A stretch of DNA of 64,000 nt, from positions 1 to 64,000 of IMG/VR virus record IMGVR_UViG_3300037189_018453, one strand, 5' to 3'. The number at the start of each line of letters is the position of its first letter. The first letter of the stretch is position 1. The notes below the pieces were generated by a model. The model worked only from the letters and a program-made list of their open reading frames with translations, did no database searches and had not been told where the DNA came from. This DNA comes from a virus. Below are positions 57,301 to 63,927 of this stretch, piece after piece. The position numbers and the translations under genes are program-made.

Positions 57301-59429
57301 GAAACTATGGCAATAATCTTAGTTCTTATGATATTATCTCTCCAGCGCATAGTACAGGTTCTTATGGAGATATCTCTCCATTTATTAGCAAAAATTTTCT
57401 ATACAATAATATTGCTTTTAATAAATTAAAAAATATTTATGAAATTTTTAACAATCATTTAAATGATAAAATTAAATATAATTCTATTAAATTTTGGACA
57501 TATAATGATAAACTAGAATTAGTCCCAGCATCTGTATCTACAGGCGGTGTGCATGGTTTTGCTTATTCGGCCGACGTATTACAGAATAATATGTTTGATT
57601 CTGATGCTAATCTTGTTGTTGCTAATTCAGCTAATACTAAATATAGAGGAGGACAACCAACGTCTTTAGAATCAGAAACGATGCATCAATTGCGAGAACA
57701 GCTGAGATTTTCGGCGTCTAATACTAATGAACATACTCAAGATTTTATGTATATTAAACTACCATCATTTGATGATAGCTCTTTAGATGGCTTATACGGA
57801 GTATTAGAGGTGGAAAATGATTATGTAGAACATATTCCAGTAAAACCCTTATCGACTACAGACTTTAATAATTTAAAAAATAGAATCATCGCCATAGATA
57901 ATGATACGTATGATGCTGCTTTAGACAGTAAAGCCGGCGATGAAACCCTTACTTCGGAAATTATAAATTCTAATAAAATTAAATATATAGCCTTACATCT
58001 AGATAAAATATCTAAAAAAATTAAGGATAAAGGAGATTGCCATACTCGTAATCCTTCTAATGTAAATGAATGCTATATTCTTAGAACAACCAGAGCACTA
58101 GAGAAACTATATAAAGAAAGACACGATATTCTAACAGCGCTCGGAACCCAAACCATATCTTCTGCTACTGTAACTTATATCGATCCAGAAACCCAACAAA
58201 ATCGCACAGCTACTGGGGAGATTATATATGAAAATACATACAATATAACAGTTAAACCGACCAACATAGGATCAGATCCTGTTAGGATAGTAAAGGACAG
58301 AAATACTGTGATAACACGCGACTATATTGCTACACATACTTTGCCTATAAACCATCCAAAATATGATAATCCCGATATTTTACCAAAACTAGAACTTTTA
58401 GTTACACAAGATAATAATAATTATTTAATTGATTATAAAAAAATTAACCAAGATCATTATATGATCAATATAGATCCATCTCAAGGATGCATTTGTGATT
58501 TTGCTAGTAATCCTAAAATATTAGTATCTACTGAATATTCTTGTGTAGAAGCCTTACCTTTATTTAAAGGACCTCCTATAGACAATAATATATGTCCAAA
58601 ATTTGCTGACAATGATACTATAGGCGATAGTGGTGTAGAAAAATTTGAAGGAGATATAAGTAAACACAAATATATTATTCCACAATTAGAGATTGATAGA
58701 CAAAAAACTAAATTTCAGCAAGACTTTGGTTCCAGCATTAAGGACTGGAAAACCATTATAGTTGAAAGATGGTTTAATATTAATGGAGATGAAATTATTA
58801 GCGGAATTCCTAATGATGAGTTAACAGTACATTCAATAGAAACATATCTAGTTCCCGTTCCTTATTATGAAATGCCCGAACCAACATTATTGGGTAATGA
58901 CCAATCTGCGGATGTTAACTATGCTCCGGGCTATGGTAAGTGTTTTACGGATACTGGTAGTTCACCTGGAAAAGGATTAGTTTCTACTACAGAAGATGTT
59001 GGGGATAGACTAGGAAAGCCTACAAGAGTAGGTAACTTACTTAATCTTACAAATACTAATAATATAGAAGTGATGTTTAAGCGTATACCAAGACAATTAA
59101 GAGGATGTGATTTACTTAGTACTGTTTATAGATACGGATCTAGATCAGGATATAGAACAAATTCTTCAGCCAGCCCATTAATACCACTAGAGATAGATTC
59201 TGTAGGACAATTTGGCTCAATGAATAACAACTTATATTATTGGGTTAGTTTACAAAAAACAGCGAACAATAATCTAGAATACGCAGAAATACCAGATTTC
59301 TTTAAATTGCAAAATGAAATGATTTTTAGAAGCTTCTACGGTAGTGTTGATAAAATTGAAACTAAAGGTAAATTTATGTCTAGTTACTTCCCATGGGAAC
59401 TTATCCCTTATGAATATGGAACTAAATAA
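51342..59429 (+). CDS. Giant tail-tip / baseplate structural protein
   Basis: 2695 aa, the second-largest protein here. It is beta-rich and Asn/Ser-heavy. Residues about 600-690 resemble a PKD-type domain (ITYLWSQLSGPKAKF then YDTGIFIIQCEITTPFGSF). Between about 1150 and 1540 are P-domain-like fragments (IKNVEVKLNFLNYVNTKNLI and SWELILHVGD). Residues about 1607-1645 are hydrophobic and glycine-rich (LASLAIGAGMMAGFGLAGLG), a possible membrane-inserting segment. No enzyme motif is recognised. Position after the hub suggests the outer tail tip. Its end overlaps the following small zinc-ribbon gene by 20 nt. Confidence 0.55.
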   Translation: MINNRILDTSSNCSILNGSLLENLLPYTISDDASSISFSNTSSPISTKFDNLNTLFTAQYPTPPKYTWLPILVTDDIYVDNKVLSSDGSFANSNASLTSGRLGIENFYKFKPSFKTLSATNGDMVVDWVLNRPNNSNAIYYGILAWVKIVGDATEGTPPAVNSIQASLVLGGAAYYQDIPIGSRVTSSSRPGQSFIKIDSSFLMPVLERPSSFTDMAILDHRGTAPALIPVTSFGTTNPMFMLDTANINLGPHKVHLWIPDGDMFCFYTDTAEKDKLSAIGIPSKSYISAALHNYYTQLYRIFTLDEKRTINPKLKLSRSRCFKKLAHLFSTSPFISDFAINAMDYIDIKLLINDYITEQEANTNTDISTEIELLKKYAKEISSTLQTITKTPSTTNLSINKSLFLDTKPSPYSFNNNLVTSKKQLFTKLLQKYGAVLEITSNTILSKKPEIKIDNTGLVVTQVMTTLCPKTTTNITVFNNQEIIFDTNKIATDIGDNKSDINLLTAGVVVGTIPLYDAVKAEFPGIDQTKFLPRMTSGGYINSLYTNNDQELILPANDSTYTYQTYNQSPSATSPLISATIPLSAVNYQPKTRIDEIYFLPERYLDPKITYLWSQLSGPKAKFKNPNPIGPVTDISDLAEPEMIVYDTGIFIIQCEITTPFGSFVKQRTIYVIDGGDKRGSRQDIQNNAECKGKYFDKDTQTWIAPPNIVSSPEFTPLYLNADNIRVHCPTFDRFAISNIGGVFWPINTNMLVKEFMGTSAVGRFSVPQQEVTNFNANYKFNIKSNKIYADDTNFALVYKPNNTIIKIHSIILEKIRSDRPECANCLSLYDPSIVARKASIVTGAGTNETGANRQNVLRYTRYNKSPEGFALYKYSYDTVLQKFKEEDTSQFTFPSISTDFAPPIKTYGGYDSNFLNQYSIPVLPGLELPTDTPVAYGGQIVSQQFKLLPDITGHNLSYLNTSIGLPSDNKSTHKMCYQKALPVTNGGVLTFTKGVFHPISGWLGHNGIGYSIHANRSSILKFNPGARDSFSFMGPKLQRLSSGGISVGDNSASTFIRPKEFSSSIVLAISKGVQWDAGCRTAGEPSFSPGEIYNNNQLNKEYADIDANTRSNHGYRYLSAGQPKGIERTATSNQPIVNDEFQAEQREGSYTYSFAVTGPYSLPENVLGPNGEKIIRIPRVNNFAIKNVEVKLNFLNYVNTKNLIVRLDILPAPKIIEDRGTPAEETATTNNEQRNPIRAGSFNFIDSSVPPLTTTHANINSGGTKQQYNNSGPITQGIAISGLSDYIQATIDTHGGSGLGDVWKSPADCIILLNQEHIQNNKYNFSIKFSDNASKYNVLYDHNIQQCPAPSSIIINDVQNPILVAMSGSGLSNISTAFPTSLFLSKQKIVSSSDEVNPSNAAVGYSDREACLYTAMMKHNKININNNSLSKLAADTLFQGEEPPSTLNKTQLGRGLTGSTEFKLTIVVLDEEDNMSVQDNIANSQYLTGLENAENTQKSSDIFNSLCSWELILHVGDTEKPIPYSNPSLESYGNCDVLSLIEYGKDPSYPGNTYIADLTNHKALLPLANINAPRTLIADSSFCYNGNPDTLDQGLMLQSPPFPTYAIVNILASLAIGAGMMAGFGLAGLGVALATAINSPGYQILFNYLQELSFVQNMQDAGRQIYFPSYTKYPFGSPEKVLINFRKPQDLWHSLEATIFKYSNLPVLKPNRYNFIRVCRNFCDNISTFKFSVISDINYFVDSKLYKHIQVTCSNASTQQTALAGAPVVVSDVLCQEGDIVYVSFVPPSTSTTAPNNNQSCTQNTGTYIVQKGPWIRIKDKPILPPNATEQEIINNNNRWRTENNYGDLIHALPLSLMHSHIRYGNNFFSNNLYGDMLDGKVIAIDSRIPYDIFSIGDTIELYTDSNKREPDDSREILKVSIANKALIYRNNKLFSVLILSASVGTNDRLSPSLSNKVFFVYKNNPTSAEGSVALYNSWGLDKNGNYGNNLSSYDIISPAHSTGSYGDISPFISKNFLYNNIAFNKLKNIYEIFNNHLNDKIKYNSIKFWTYNDKLELVPASVSTGGVHGFAYSADVLQNNMFDSDANLVVANSANTKYRGGQPTSLESETMHQLREQLRFSASNTNEHTQDFMYIKLPSFDDSSLDGLYGVLEVENDYVEHIPVKPLSTTDFNNLKNRIIAIDNDTYDAALDSKAGDETLTSEIINSNKIKYIALHLDKISKKIKDKGDCHTRNPSNVNECYILRTTRALEKLYKERHDILTALGTQTISSATVTYIDPETQQNRTATGEIIYENTYNITVKPTNIGSDPVRIVKDRNTVITRDYIATHTLPINHPKYDNPDILPKLELLVTQDNNNYLIDYKKINQDHYMINIDPSQGCICDFASNPKILVSTEYSCVEALPLFKGPPIDNNICPKFADNDTIGDSGVEKFEGDISKHKYIIPQLEIDRQKTKFQQDFGSSIKDWKTIIVERWFNINGDEIISGIPNDELTVHSIETYLVPVPYYEMPEPTLLGNDQSADVNYAPGYGKCFTDTGSSPGKGLVSTTEDVGDRLGKPTRVGNLLNLTNTNNIEVMFKRIPRQLRGCDLLSTVYRYGSRSGYRTNSSASPLIPLEIDSVGQFGSMNNNLYYWVSLQKTANNNLEYAEIPDFFKLQNEMIFRSFYGSVDKIETKGKFMSSYFPWELIPYEYGTK

Positions 59430-59790
59430 TATTATTCTCTGTCAATTTATAGAGATAGAGTATAGTTTATACTGGTGTGAAAAATGTGGGGCTAAAGTAG
59501 TTTCTTATGACAATAATTATCCAATATTAATATGTCCTATAGGCATAGCGCCAAGAATACAACAAATACAGAATGACAAAAATGCTCTTAAGAATTTGCA
59601 TAAAAACACTCAGGATCTATGCACAGATGAGCAGATCACAGAAAGACTAAATATATGTCACGGCTGTGAATTCTTTAATTCTAAGCAAAGTGTATGCGAT
59701 AAATGCGGATGTTCTCTAAGCAAACAACGCGAGTTTATAAATAAACTAGCATTGCCTGAAGCATCGTGTCCTATAGGTAAGTGGAAATAG
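59410..59790 (+). CDS. Small Cys-rich zinc-ribbon protein
   Basis: 126 aa from the ATG at 59410; the open frame begins upstream at 59344, but those 22 residues lie wholly inside the previous gene, and GGGAA is about 10 nt before 59410 (ATG at 59416 is another choice). It has an N-terminal CEKC knuckle and a C-terminal cluster CHGCEFF...CDKCGC...CPIGKW, a layout I associate with small phage zinc-ribbon proteins. It ends the structural run. Role unknown; metal binding is the only firm inference. Confidence 0.65.
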   Translation: MNMELNNIILCQFIEIEYSLYWCEKCGAKVVSYDNNYPILICPIGIAPRIQQIQNDKNALKNLHKNTQDLCTDEQITERLNICHGCEFFNSKQSVCDKCGCSLSKQREFINKLALPEASCPIGKWK

Positions 59791-59800
59791 ATAATAAGAA

Positions 59801-60127
59801 TTATTTTTTGTCTTTACCGTTCCACTTATGCCATCCCCTATTAGGAAGTAGGTTTCCGTCATCATCTTTTCTCTTAGGAAATAGGGTACCGCCCTTTTTG
59901 TGTTGTCCAAAAGCTAAAATTGCACCACAATCAGAACATCTAATTTCATAGTAGTCATTACCCTCAACATTTCTGACCACAAACCTAAGATTGTGCTTAC
60001 CACATAGGCCGCATACTTCTTCGGCAAAAATCTCTTGAATTATAGCTAACTCTTTAAAAATTTCTTTTTGTCCAGCACCCTCTAATTCAAATGTTAACTT
60101 ATCGCTAGCTCTATATAGTACTTTCAT
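59801..60127 (-). CDS. Zinc-ribbon protein next to annealing-protein candidate
   Basis: 108 aa. Four cysteines (39, 42, 64, 67) in CGLC...CSDC form a zinc ribbon, followed by LAFGQHKKGGTLFPKRKD and a Trp-rich end (GWHKW). The first 35 residues form an N-terminal helix/strand segment. Its start is 2 nt from the stop of the upstream gene, so the two are coupled. A nucleic-acid-binding accessory role in recombination is a reasonable inference from the basic ribbon and its neighbour. Its 3' end faces the structural run across 10 nt. Confidence 0.6.
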   Translation of the reverse strand: MKVLYRASDKLTFELEGAGQKEIFKELAIIQEIFAEEVCGLCGKHNLRFVVRNVEGNDYYEIRCSDCGAILAFGQHKKGGTLFPKRKDDDGNLLPNRGWHKWNGKDKK

Positions 60128-60129
60128 AA

Positions 60130-60858
60130 TTATTTCCAGTCTCCTGAATAGCCCATGATGCTTTCTAATATCTCAGACGTATTCTGTTGATATTTGGACA
60201 AAAGTCTAATAATATTAACAGCATCATCATGAGATATATTATATATGTTATCGACAGATAATTTATTTTCGGTCAATAACTTACTTACATTTATATTAAG
60301 TCTTTGAGCCATAATGTCAATAAAATTAATTTGAGCATTACTAATTCGAGATACTGTATTAGCATCAGGATTATCATCAATTTCTTTTGACAGTTCTTCA
60401 GCGGCCACAACTTTTCTCAATTTCAATGCTCTGCGTAAGGCTCTGCCTTCTGCTCTGGTTTCAGCGACGGCCACAGGATGGTTTCGATATACTTTGTCAC
60501 AGTTGCCCCAATAAACGTCTGCTGCGCCGTCTACAGTGATTACATTTAATTCAGCCCTGGAACATGACTCTTCATTTAAAACGTAGGTTATAGAGTGAAC
60601 GACAGTGGCTCTTTTTTCATTATTTGGTTCAGGAGATTGGGCTATTGTTGTTGTTGAGGATATAACTTTACAATTTAGGGCTACTTCGAAAATGCGACGT
60701 AAACCATCTGTAGTGGGATTGTCCGATATTTTTTCATCATCGGATAATAGGGCTAATACGTAATCAGTCCATTCTAAGTCTGTAATTTTAGGAATTTTGA
60801 CCTCTATGACCTTGGTATCATTAGCAACAATATCCTGAGACTTTTCTTTTTTAGTCAT
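60130..60858 (-). CDS. Rad52-superfamily-like single-strand annealing protein (candidate)
   Basis: 242 aa. The core VDGAADVYWGNCDKVYR (109-125) followed by HPVAVAETRAEGRALRRAL (127-145) is similar to the conserved helix region of phage annealing proteins of the Rad52/ERF type. Residues 170-242 look like their small C-terminal helical domain (SNAQINFIDIMAQRLNI). It would pair complementary single strands during replication and recombination. GAGGATT precedes the start. No exonuclease or SSB gene is nearby in the window, so the call rests on motif shape and carries moderate uncertainty. Confidence 0.5.
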   Translation of the reverse strand: MTKKEKSQDIVANDTKVIEVKIPKITDLEWTDYVLALLSDDEKISDNPTTDGLRRIFEVALNCKVISSTTTIAQSPEPNNEKRATVVHSITYVLNEESCSRAELNVITVDGAADVYWGNCDKVYRNHPVAVAETRAEGRALRRALKLRKVVAAEELSKEIDDNPDANTVSRISNAQINFIDIMAQRLNINVSKLLTENKLSVDNIYNISHDDAVNIIRLLSKYQQNTSEILESIMGYSGDWK

Positions 60859-60864
60859 AATATA

Positions 60865-61662
60865 TTAATCCTCAATATTTATTTTTTGGGAAACTTTAGA
60901 CGATTCACACTGACGAATACACTTAATTAATTGATCATAAATTCTTAAGGCTCTGGCCTTAGAGAAATCTTTAGTTTGTTTTATGCGAATAAGGTGCCAT
61001 CCTTTGCCGGTGATTAATCCTTCCTTTTTTTGGTCATACGATATATTTCTTTGCAAAGACTTATCTCCCCAAACCGGCTCAAAATGAGATGGCCCATCAA
61101 CTTCTATAGCTATGTTAAGTTTTGGCAAGAATAGGTCAATTTGCAATTTTGTATTGACAAGCGATTGTTCTTTGTGAAAATTCACAGCATACTTATCCGA
61201 TATTAATTGATTTAGCAAAAATTTTTCTAGTTTGGATCCTGTTTTACTGGTTAGTCTTACTGCTTCTATCGCTAGTTGATGTATATTTTGTTTTGTTTGA
61301 GTATCCATATTATCCCAATTTTGTTTCGCCTTCTCTTTTCTGATTTCCAATTCCTGATCAGATAAGTTCTCCCAGCTTTGCATAACTTGAGATCCTATTT
61401 TGATTTTAGTTTCTTCTGATCTTTGAGTTCCTTTTGTCGGATGCTTATGCTTACCTGTATTTAGTGCATTTTTTTGGGCTTCAGATTTGTTGCGTATAGA
61501 TAGTCCTAATGTTTTAGCATCCCTTCTAATTTTATTAGGATAAGTGTCAAACATAACGGCTATATCAGCAAAACTTTTGTTCTGTTCAATATATAATTCT
61601 GTTAAAATTTTTAATTTATCTTGACTAGATAATGTACTATATAAAGGATTTGATTTGTTCAT
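60865..61662 (-). CDS. Free-standing homing endonuclease, EDxHD/Vsr-like
   Basis: 265 aa. Residues about 12-56 form a helix-turn-helix (SFADIAVMFDTYPNKIRRD). Residues 70-120 resemble NUMOD3-type DNA-binding modules (KGTQRSEETKIKIGSQVM). The C-terminal half is a Vsr-like nuclease: E146, D176 in LQIDLFLP, AIEVDGPSHF (185-194) with H193, and D210 in SYDQKKEGL, matching the EDxHD order. Such enzymes spread by cutting homologous sites. The gene overlaps the upstream gene by 26 nt and lacks a clear ribosome site, as might be expected for an inserted element. Confidence 0.75.
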   Translation of the reverse strand: MNKSNPLYSTLSSQDKLKILTELYIEQNKSFADIAVMFDTYPNKIRRDAKTLGLSIRNKSEAQKNALNTGKHKHPTKGTQRSEETKIKIGSQVMQSWENLSDQELEIRKEKAKQNWDNMDTQTKQNIHQLAIEAVRLTSKTGSKLEKFLLNQLISDKYAVNFHKEQSLVNTKLQIDLFLPKLNIAIEVDGPSHFEPVWGDKSLQRNISYDQKKEGLITGKGWHLIRIKQTKDFSKARALRIYDQLIKCIRQCESSKVSQKINIED

Positions 61663-62095
61663 AATTAAAATTTTCTGAAATAGTTAGAGGTTTTTTCCAG
61701 CATATACTGTATAGATCATATAGTTCTTGGGTTTGTGTTATAAAATCAAGATTTTGTTGATTATATATAGAAGACCATTCCTTATAGGCCGTAGCAGGGT
61801 TCTGCGTCCATGGAATGTCTCCGACATATAGTATACGCTTAGTAATATTAGGAAATGTAGAAGTTAAAATTACGCTAGGCAAATCAAACAAAAATAATGT
61901 GCCCTTAAAAAACTTACACTGTGTTAAGTGCAATATTGGTAAATTTAAAGTTTCTGCTTTTTCTGAATAGCTATTAAAAATAACGGCTTGATCATATGGA
62001 TGTTCAAGAGATATGCCTTTTAAGCACTGTAGAATATTATCATAAATATTGTTATTTAGCAGCTTCAACAACACAAAGCCAACATCTTTAGACAT
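61637..62095 (-). CDS. Unknown protein in glycan-type cluster
   Basis: 152 aa from the ATG at 62095, chosen because a perfect AAGGAG lies 6 nt upstream; the in-frame ATG at 62179 would add 28 residues inside the previous gene. The sequence alternates hydrophobic strands and helices (PYDQAVIFNSY, KGTLFLFDLPSVIL, KRILYVGDIPW), like an alpha/beta domain. I do not recognise the family. It is coupled to the GT-B-like gene by an 8-nt overlap, so it likely serves the same glycan pathway. Confidence 0.5.
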   Translation of the reverse strand: MSKDVGFVLLKLLNNNIYDNILQCLKGISLEHPYDQAVIFNSYSEKAETLNLPILHLTQCKFFKGTLFLFDLPSVILTSTFPNITKRILYVGDIPWTQNPATAYKEWSSIYNQQNLDFITQTQELYDLYSICWKKPLTISENFNYEQIKSFI

Positions 62096-62837
62096 TAAAA
62101 ACTCCTTGCAAAAAATCTTGATACTTAATTGTATTAATTTTTTCTTGATTAGATGCTTCTGTAGTATAGTTGATAACATTATTAATGTTAACTATTTTAC
62201 ATCCACACTCTATAGCCTCTATAAAATATTCATCTAAATCATAAGTTAAATAATATTCGCTATTCCTTAGTAATTCCCCCTTGTCCAGTTCGGTCAGCAC
62301 TCCTAGATTTTGTGGATGCGGAATCCTAGGACTGTCAAATATTTTAATCGGTAATGTAGTGTTGGGATATAATACTTTAACTAGATCATTAGGTAAAGAC
62401 GTTATTTGTTTTGGAGCAAAGTATACTATGGATTTGTTCCTGTGGCGATTATCACTATAGTAAATATTTGTACTAATGAGATTCTTCGGAATATAAATAA
62501 TCTTGTCTATATTATGGTCATTAGGCATCATTGACGCTAAAGTCTCGGGAACTAAATGTACACAAGAATCAGGATAATTTGGTATGAGAAATAATGTTTT
62601 TTCGTGATTGTGGTATACATAGATATTCACAGAGTCCTGATAGTCCTCAATAAACTGAGCACATTCTTCACTAATTTTATTTGCTACAAATATAATATGT
62701 GTTGGTTGATATGAAAAATATAGTCTATATAATTTTTTATCAAATACAGCTGGTTCTACTACAATGTCCTCTAATTGTAGAACACAAAGATTTTGTATAA
62801 ATTTACTGTCACAGTATTGTACTAATAGTTTAATCAT
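62088..62837 (-). CDS. GT-B-like glycosyltransferase
   Basis: 249 aa. The C-terminal half shows GELLRNSEYYLTYDLDEYFI followed by EAIECGCKIVNI, like the nucleotide-sugar-binding motif near the C-terminus of GT-B glycosyltransferases. The N-terminal half alternates strands and helices (PTHIIFVANKI, NIYVYHNHEKTLFLI). It is shorter than typical GT-B enzymes (about 350-400 aa), so one Rossmann domain may be reduced. The start shares 4 nt with the upstream gene. Donor and acceptor are unknown. Confidence 0.5.
   Translation of the reverse strand: MIKLLVQYCDSKFIQNLCVLQLEDIVVEPAVFDKKLYRLYFSYQPTHIIFVANKISEECAQFIEDYQDSVNIYVYHNHEKTLFLIPNYPDSCVHLVPETLASMMPNDHNIDKIIYIPKNLISTNIYYSDNRHRNKSIVYFAPKQITSLPNDLVKVLYPNTTLPIKIFDSPRIPHPQNLGVLTELDKGELLRNSEYYLTYDLDEYFIEAIECGCKIVNINNVINYTTEASNQEKINTIKYQDFLQGVFNV
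62102..62107 (-). promoter_or_regulatory. Ribosome binding site fixing the start at 62095
   Basis: CTCCTT on the + strand reads AAGGAG on the minus strand, 6 nt before the ATG at 62095. It lies within the upstream coding region and favours this start over the upstream in-frame ATG. Confidence 0.75.
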
Positions 62838-63508
62838 ATAAAAACCTTCGCTTTTGCTATATCTTTTTGATTGGTAATCTTCATAATTTTGCGTCTATCT
62901 ATAACACACTTATCTATATCTATGTTTTTAAGTATGTTATTAATTGCTTCGAATAAGTACATTTGCTCAGAAATATTTTTACCAACAAATTCTTTTGTTG
63001 CTTCTATTCCTTCTTTGTTTAAATAAATACATTCTGACCACCTAAAAGGCAAATCATAAAATATATACTCAGTATAATTACTATCTTGTGAACATCCAAG
63101 TTCGAAATTTTCTTTGTCCCTATTTAACAAAAAGACCTTGGAGTGATCCATCAACATAGACTTATCTATAACAAGATCTTTTAACAAGACACCACTGCTG
63201 ATAATTAATAAATTAGAAACGTCTTTATGCTGATCGTAAAATAATTTTAGACTATAGGCCTGATTTGTATGCTTATACTCATAATTAATGATATAGTCTA
63301 TATTTTTATGCTGCTTAATGATATTAAGTATTTTTTCGTATTCAAAACCAAGTATAGTTGTTATTCTAGCATGCTTGTCTATGCTACGAGCTTGTGCGAT
63401 TTGATACTCTATTACTGACAAATTTTTTTTTATTGCCAATAAAGCTTTTGATCCGAGAGATTTCATACCTTTTGTTATCTCGGGCGCTATAATCAGAATG
63501 TCTAACAT
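62834..63508 (-). CDS. Sugar-phosphate nucleotidyltransferase-like protein
   Basis: 224 aa with a GT-A/nucleotidyltransferase layout. The N-terminus LDILIIAPEITKGMKSLGSK stands where the nucleotide-binding loop of such enzymes lies, with GSKALL in place of the usual PK.LL motif. Then follow IEYQI (helix), TTILGFEYEKI, IDYIINYEY and LLIISSGVLLKDLV. The C-terminal KIMKITNQKDIAKAKVF resembles the end of LicC-type cytidylyltransferases. It would activate a sugar or choline-like group for the adjacent transferases. The classic GxGTR sequence is altered, so activity is uncertain. Confidence 0.55.
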   Translation of the reverse strand: MLDILIIAPEITKGMKSLGSKALLAIKKNLSVIEYQIAQARSIDKHARITTILGFEYEKILNIIKQHKNIDYIINYEYKHTNQAYSLKLFYDQHKDVSNLLIISSGVLLKDLVIDKSMLMDHSKVFLLNRDKENFELGCSQDSNYTEYIFYDLPFRWSECIYLNKEGIEATKEFVGKNISEQMYLFEAINNILKNIDIDKCVIDRRKIMKITNQKDIAKAKVFI

Positions 63509-63927
63509 TAGTCTAATGATATTCTTTTAATTGTTATAATTATTTGATTATTTACATGGTCTATTTTTTGTATTTTTAAATATGGCTTATTAACAGCCAA
63601 TAATATATCGTCTAAAGACCAAATAGATAGCTTATCCACAAAGGTTTGCAACAGCTTATCTGAAGGGGTAGAGCCATTTATATATCCAGACAATTGTTTC
63701 TTTATGTCTGTTAAAATAATAACTAATAGGCCTGATGGTTTAATTTTTTCTAATAGTTGTTGTATTGAATCCGTTGACTGCTTTTTAGTATAATACTCTA
63801 AACAATCGCATATTATATTGTCACAAGATAAGTTTATTATCGATCCGGTATCAGTAAGAGGTACTGGAATATATCCTAATGGAACAGTAGTACTTTTATC
63901 TCGCACTATGGCAAAATTATGTTTCAT
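63508..63927 (-). CDS. Methyltransferase-like protein lacking a normal SAM-binding loop
   Basis: 139 aa. Residues 29-72 (IINLSCDNIICDCLEYYTKK then LLEKIKPSGLLVIIL) match the middle of a class I SAM methyltransferase: the post-motif strand, helix and KP.GLLVI strand. The glycine-rich motif I that binds SAM is absent from the N-terminus. It may be a minimal or inactive domain, or the glycine loop may be replaced. AAGGAG at 63939-63944 precedes the ATG at 63927 by 11 nt. One base overlaps the next gene. Confidence 0.45.
   Translation of the reverse strand: MKHNFAIVRDKSTTVPLGYIPVPLTDTGSIINLSCDNIICDCLEYYTKKQSTDSIQQLLEKIKPSGLLVIILTDIKKQLSGYINGSTPSDKLLQTFVDKLSIWSLDDILLAVNKPYLKIQKIDHVNNQIIITIKRISLD

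Noticed and set aside
59791-59810. Bidirectional terminator at the convergent gene junction
   Set aside because: Only a 5-bp all-AT stem (AATAA/TTATT) with a T run is present, overlapping the minus-gene stop; too weak to call.
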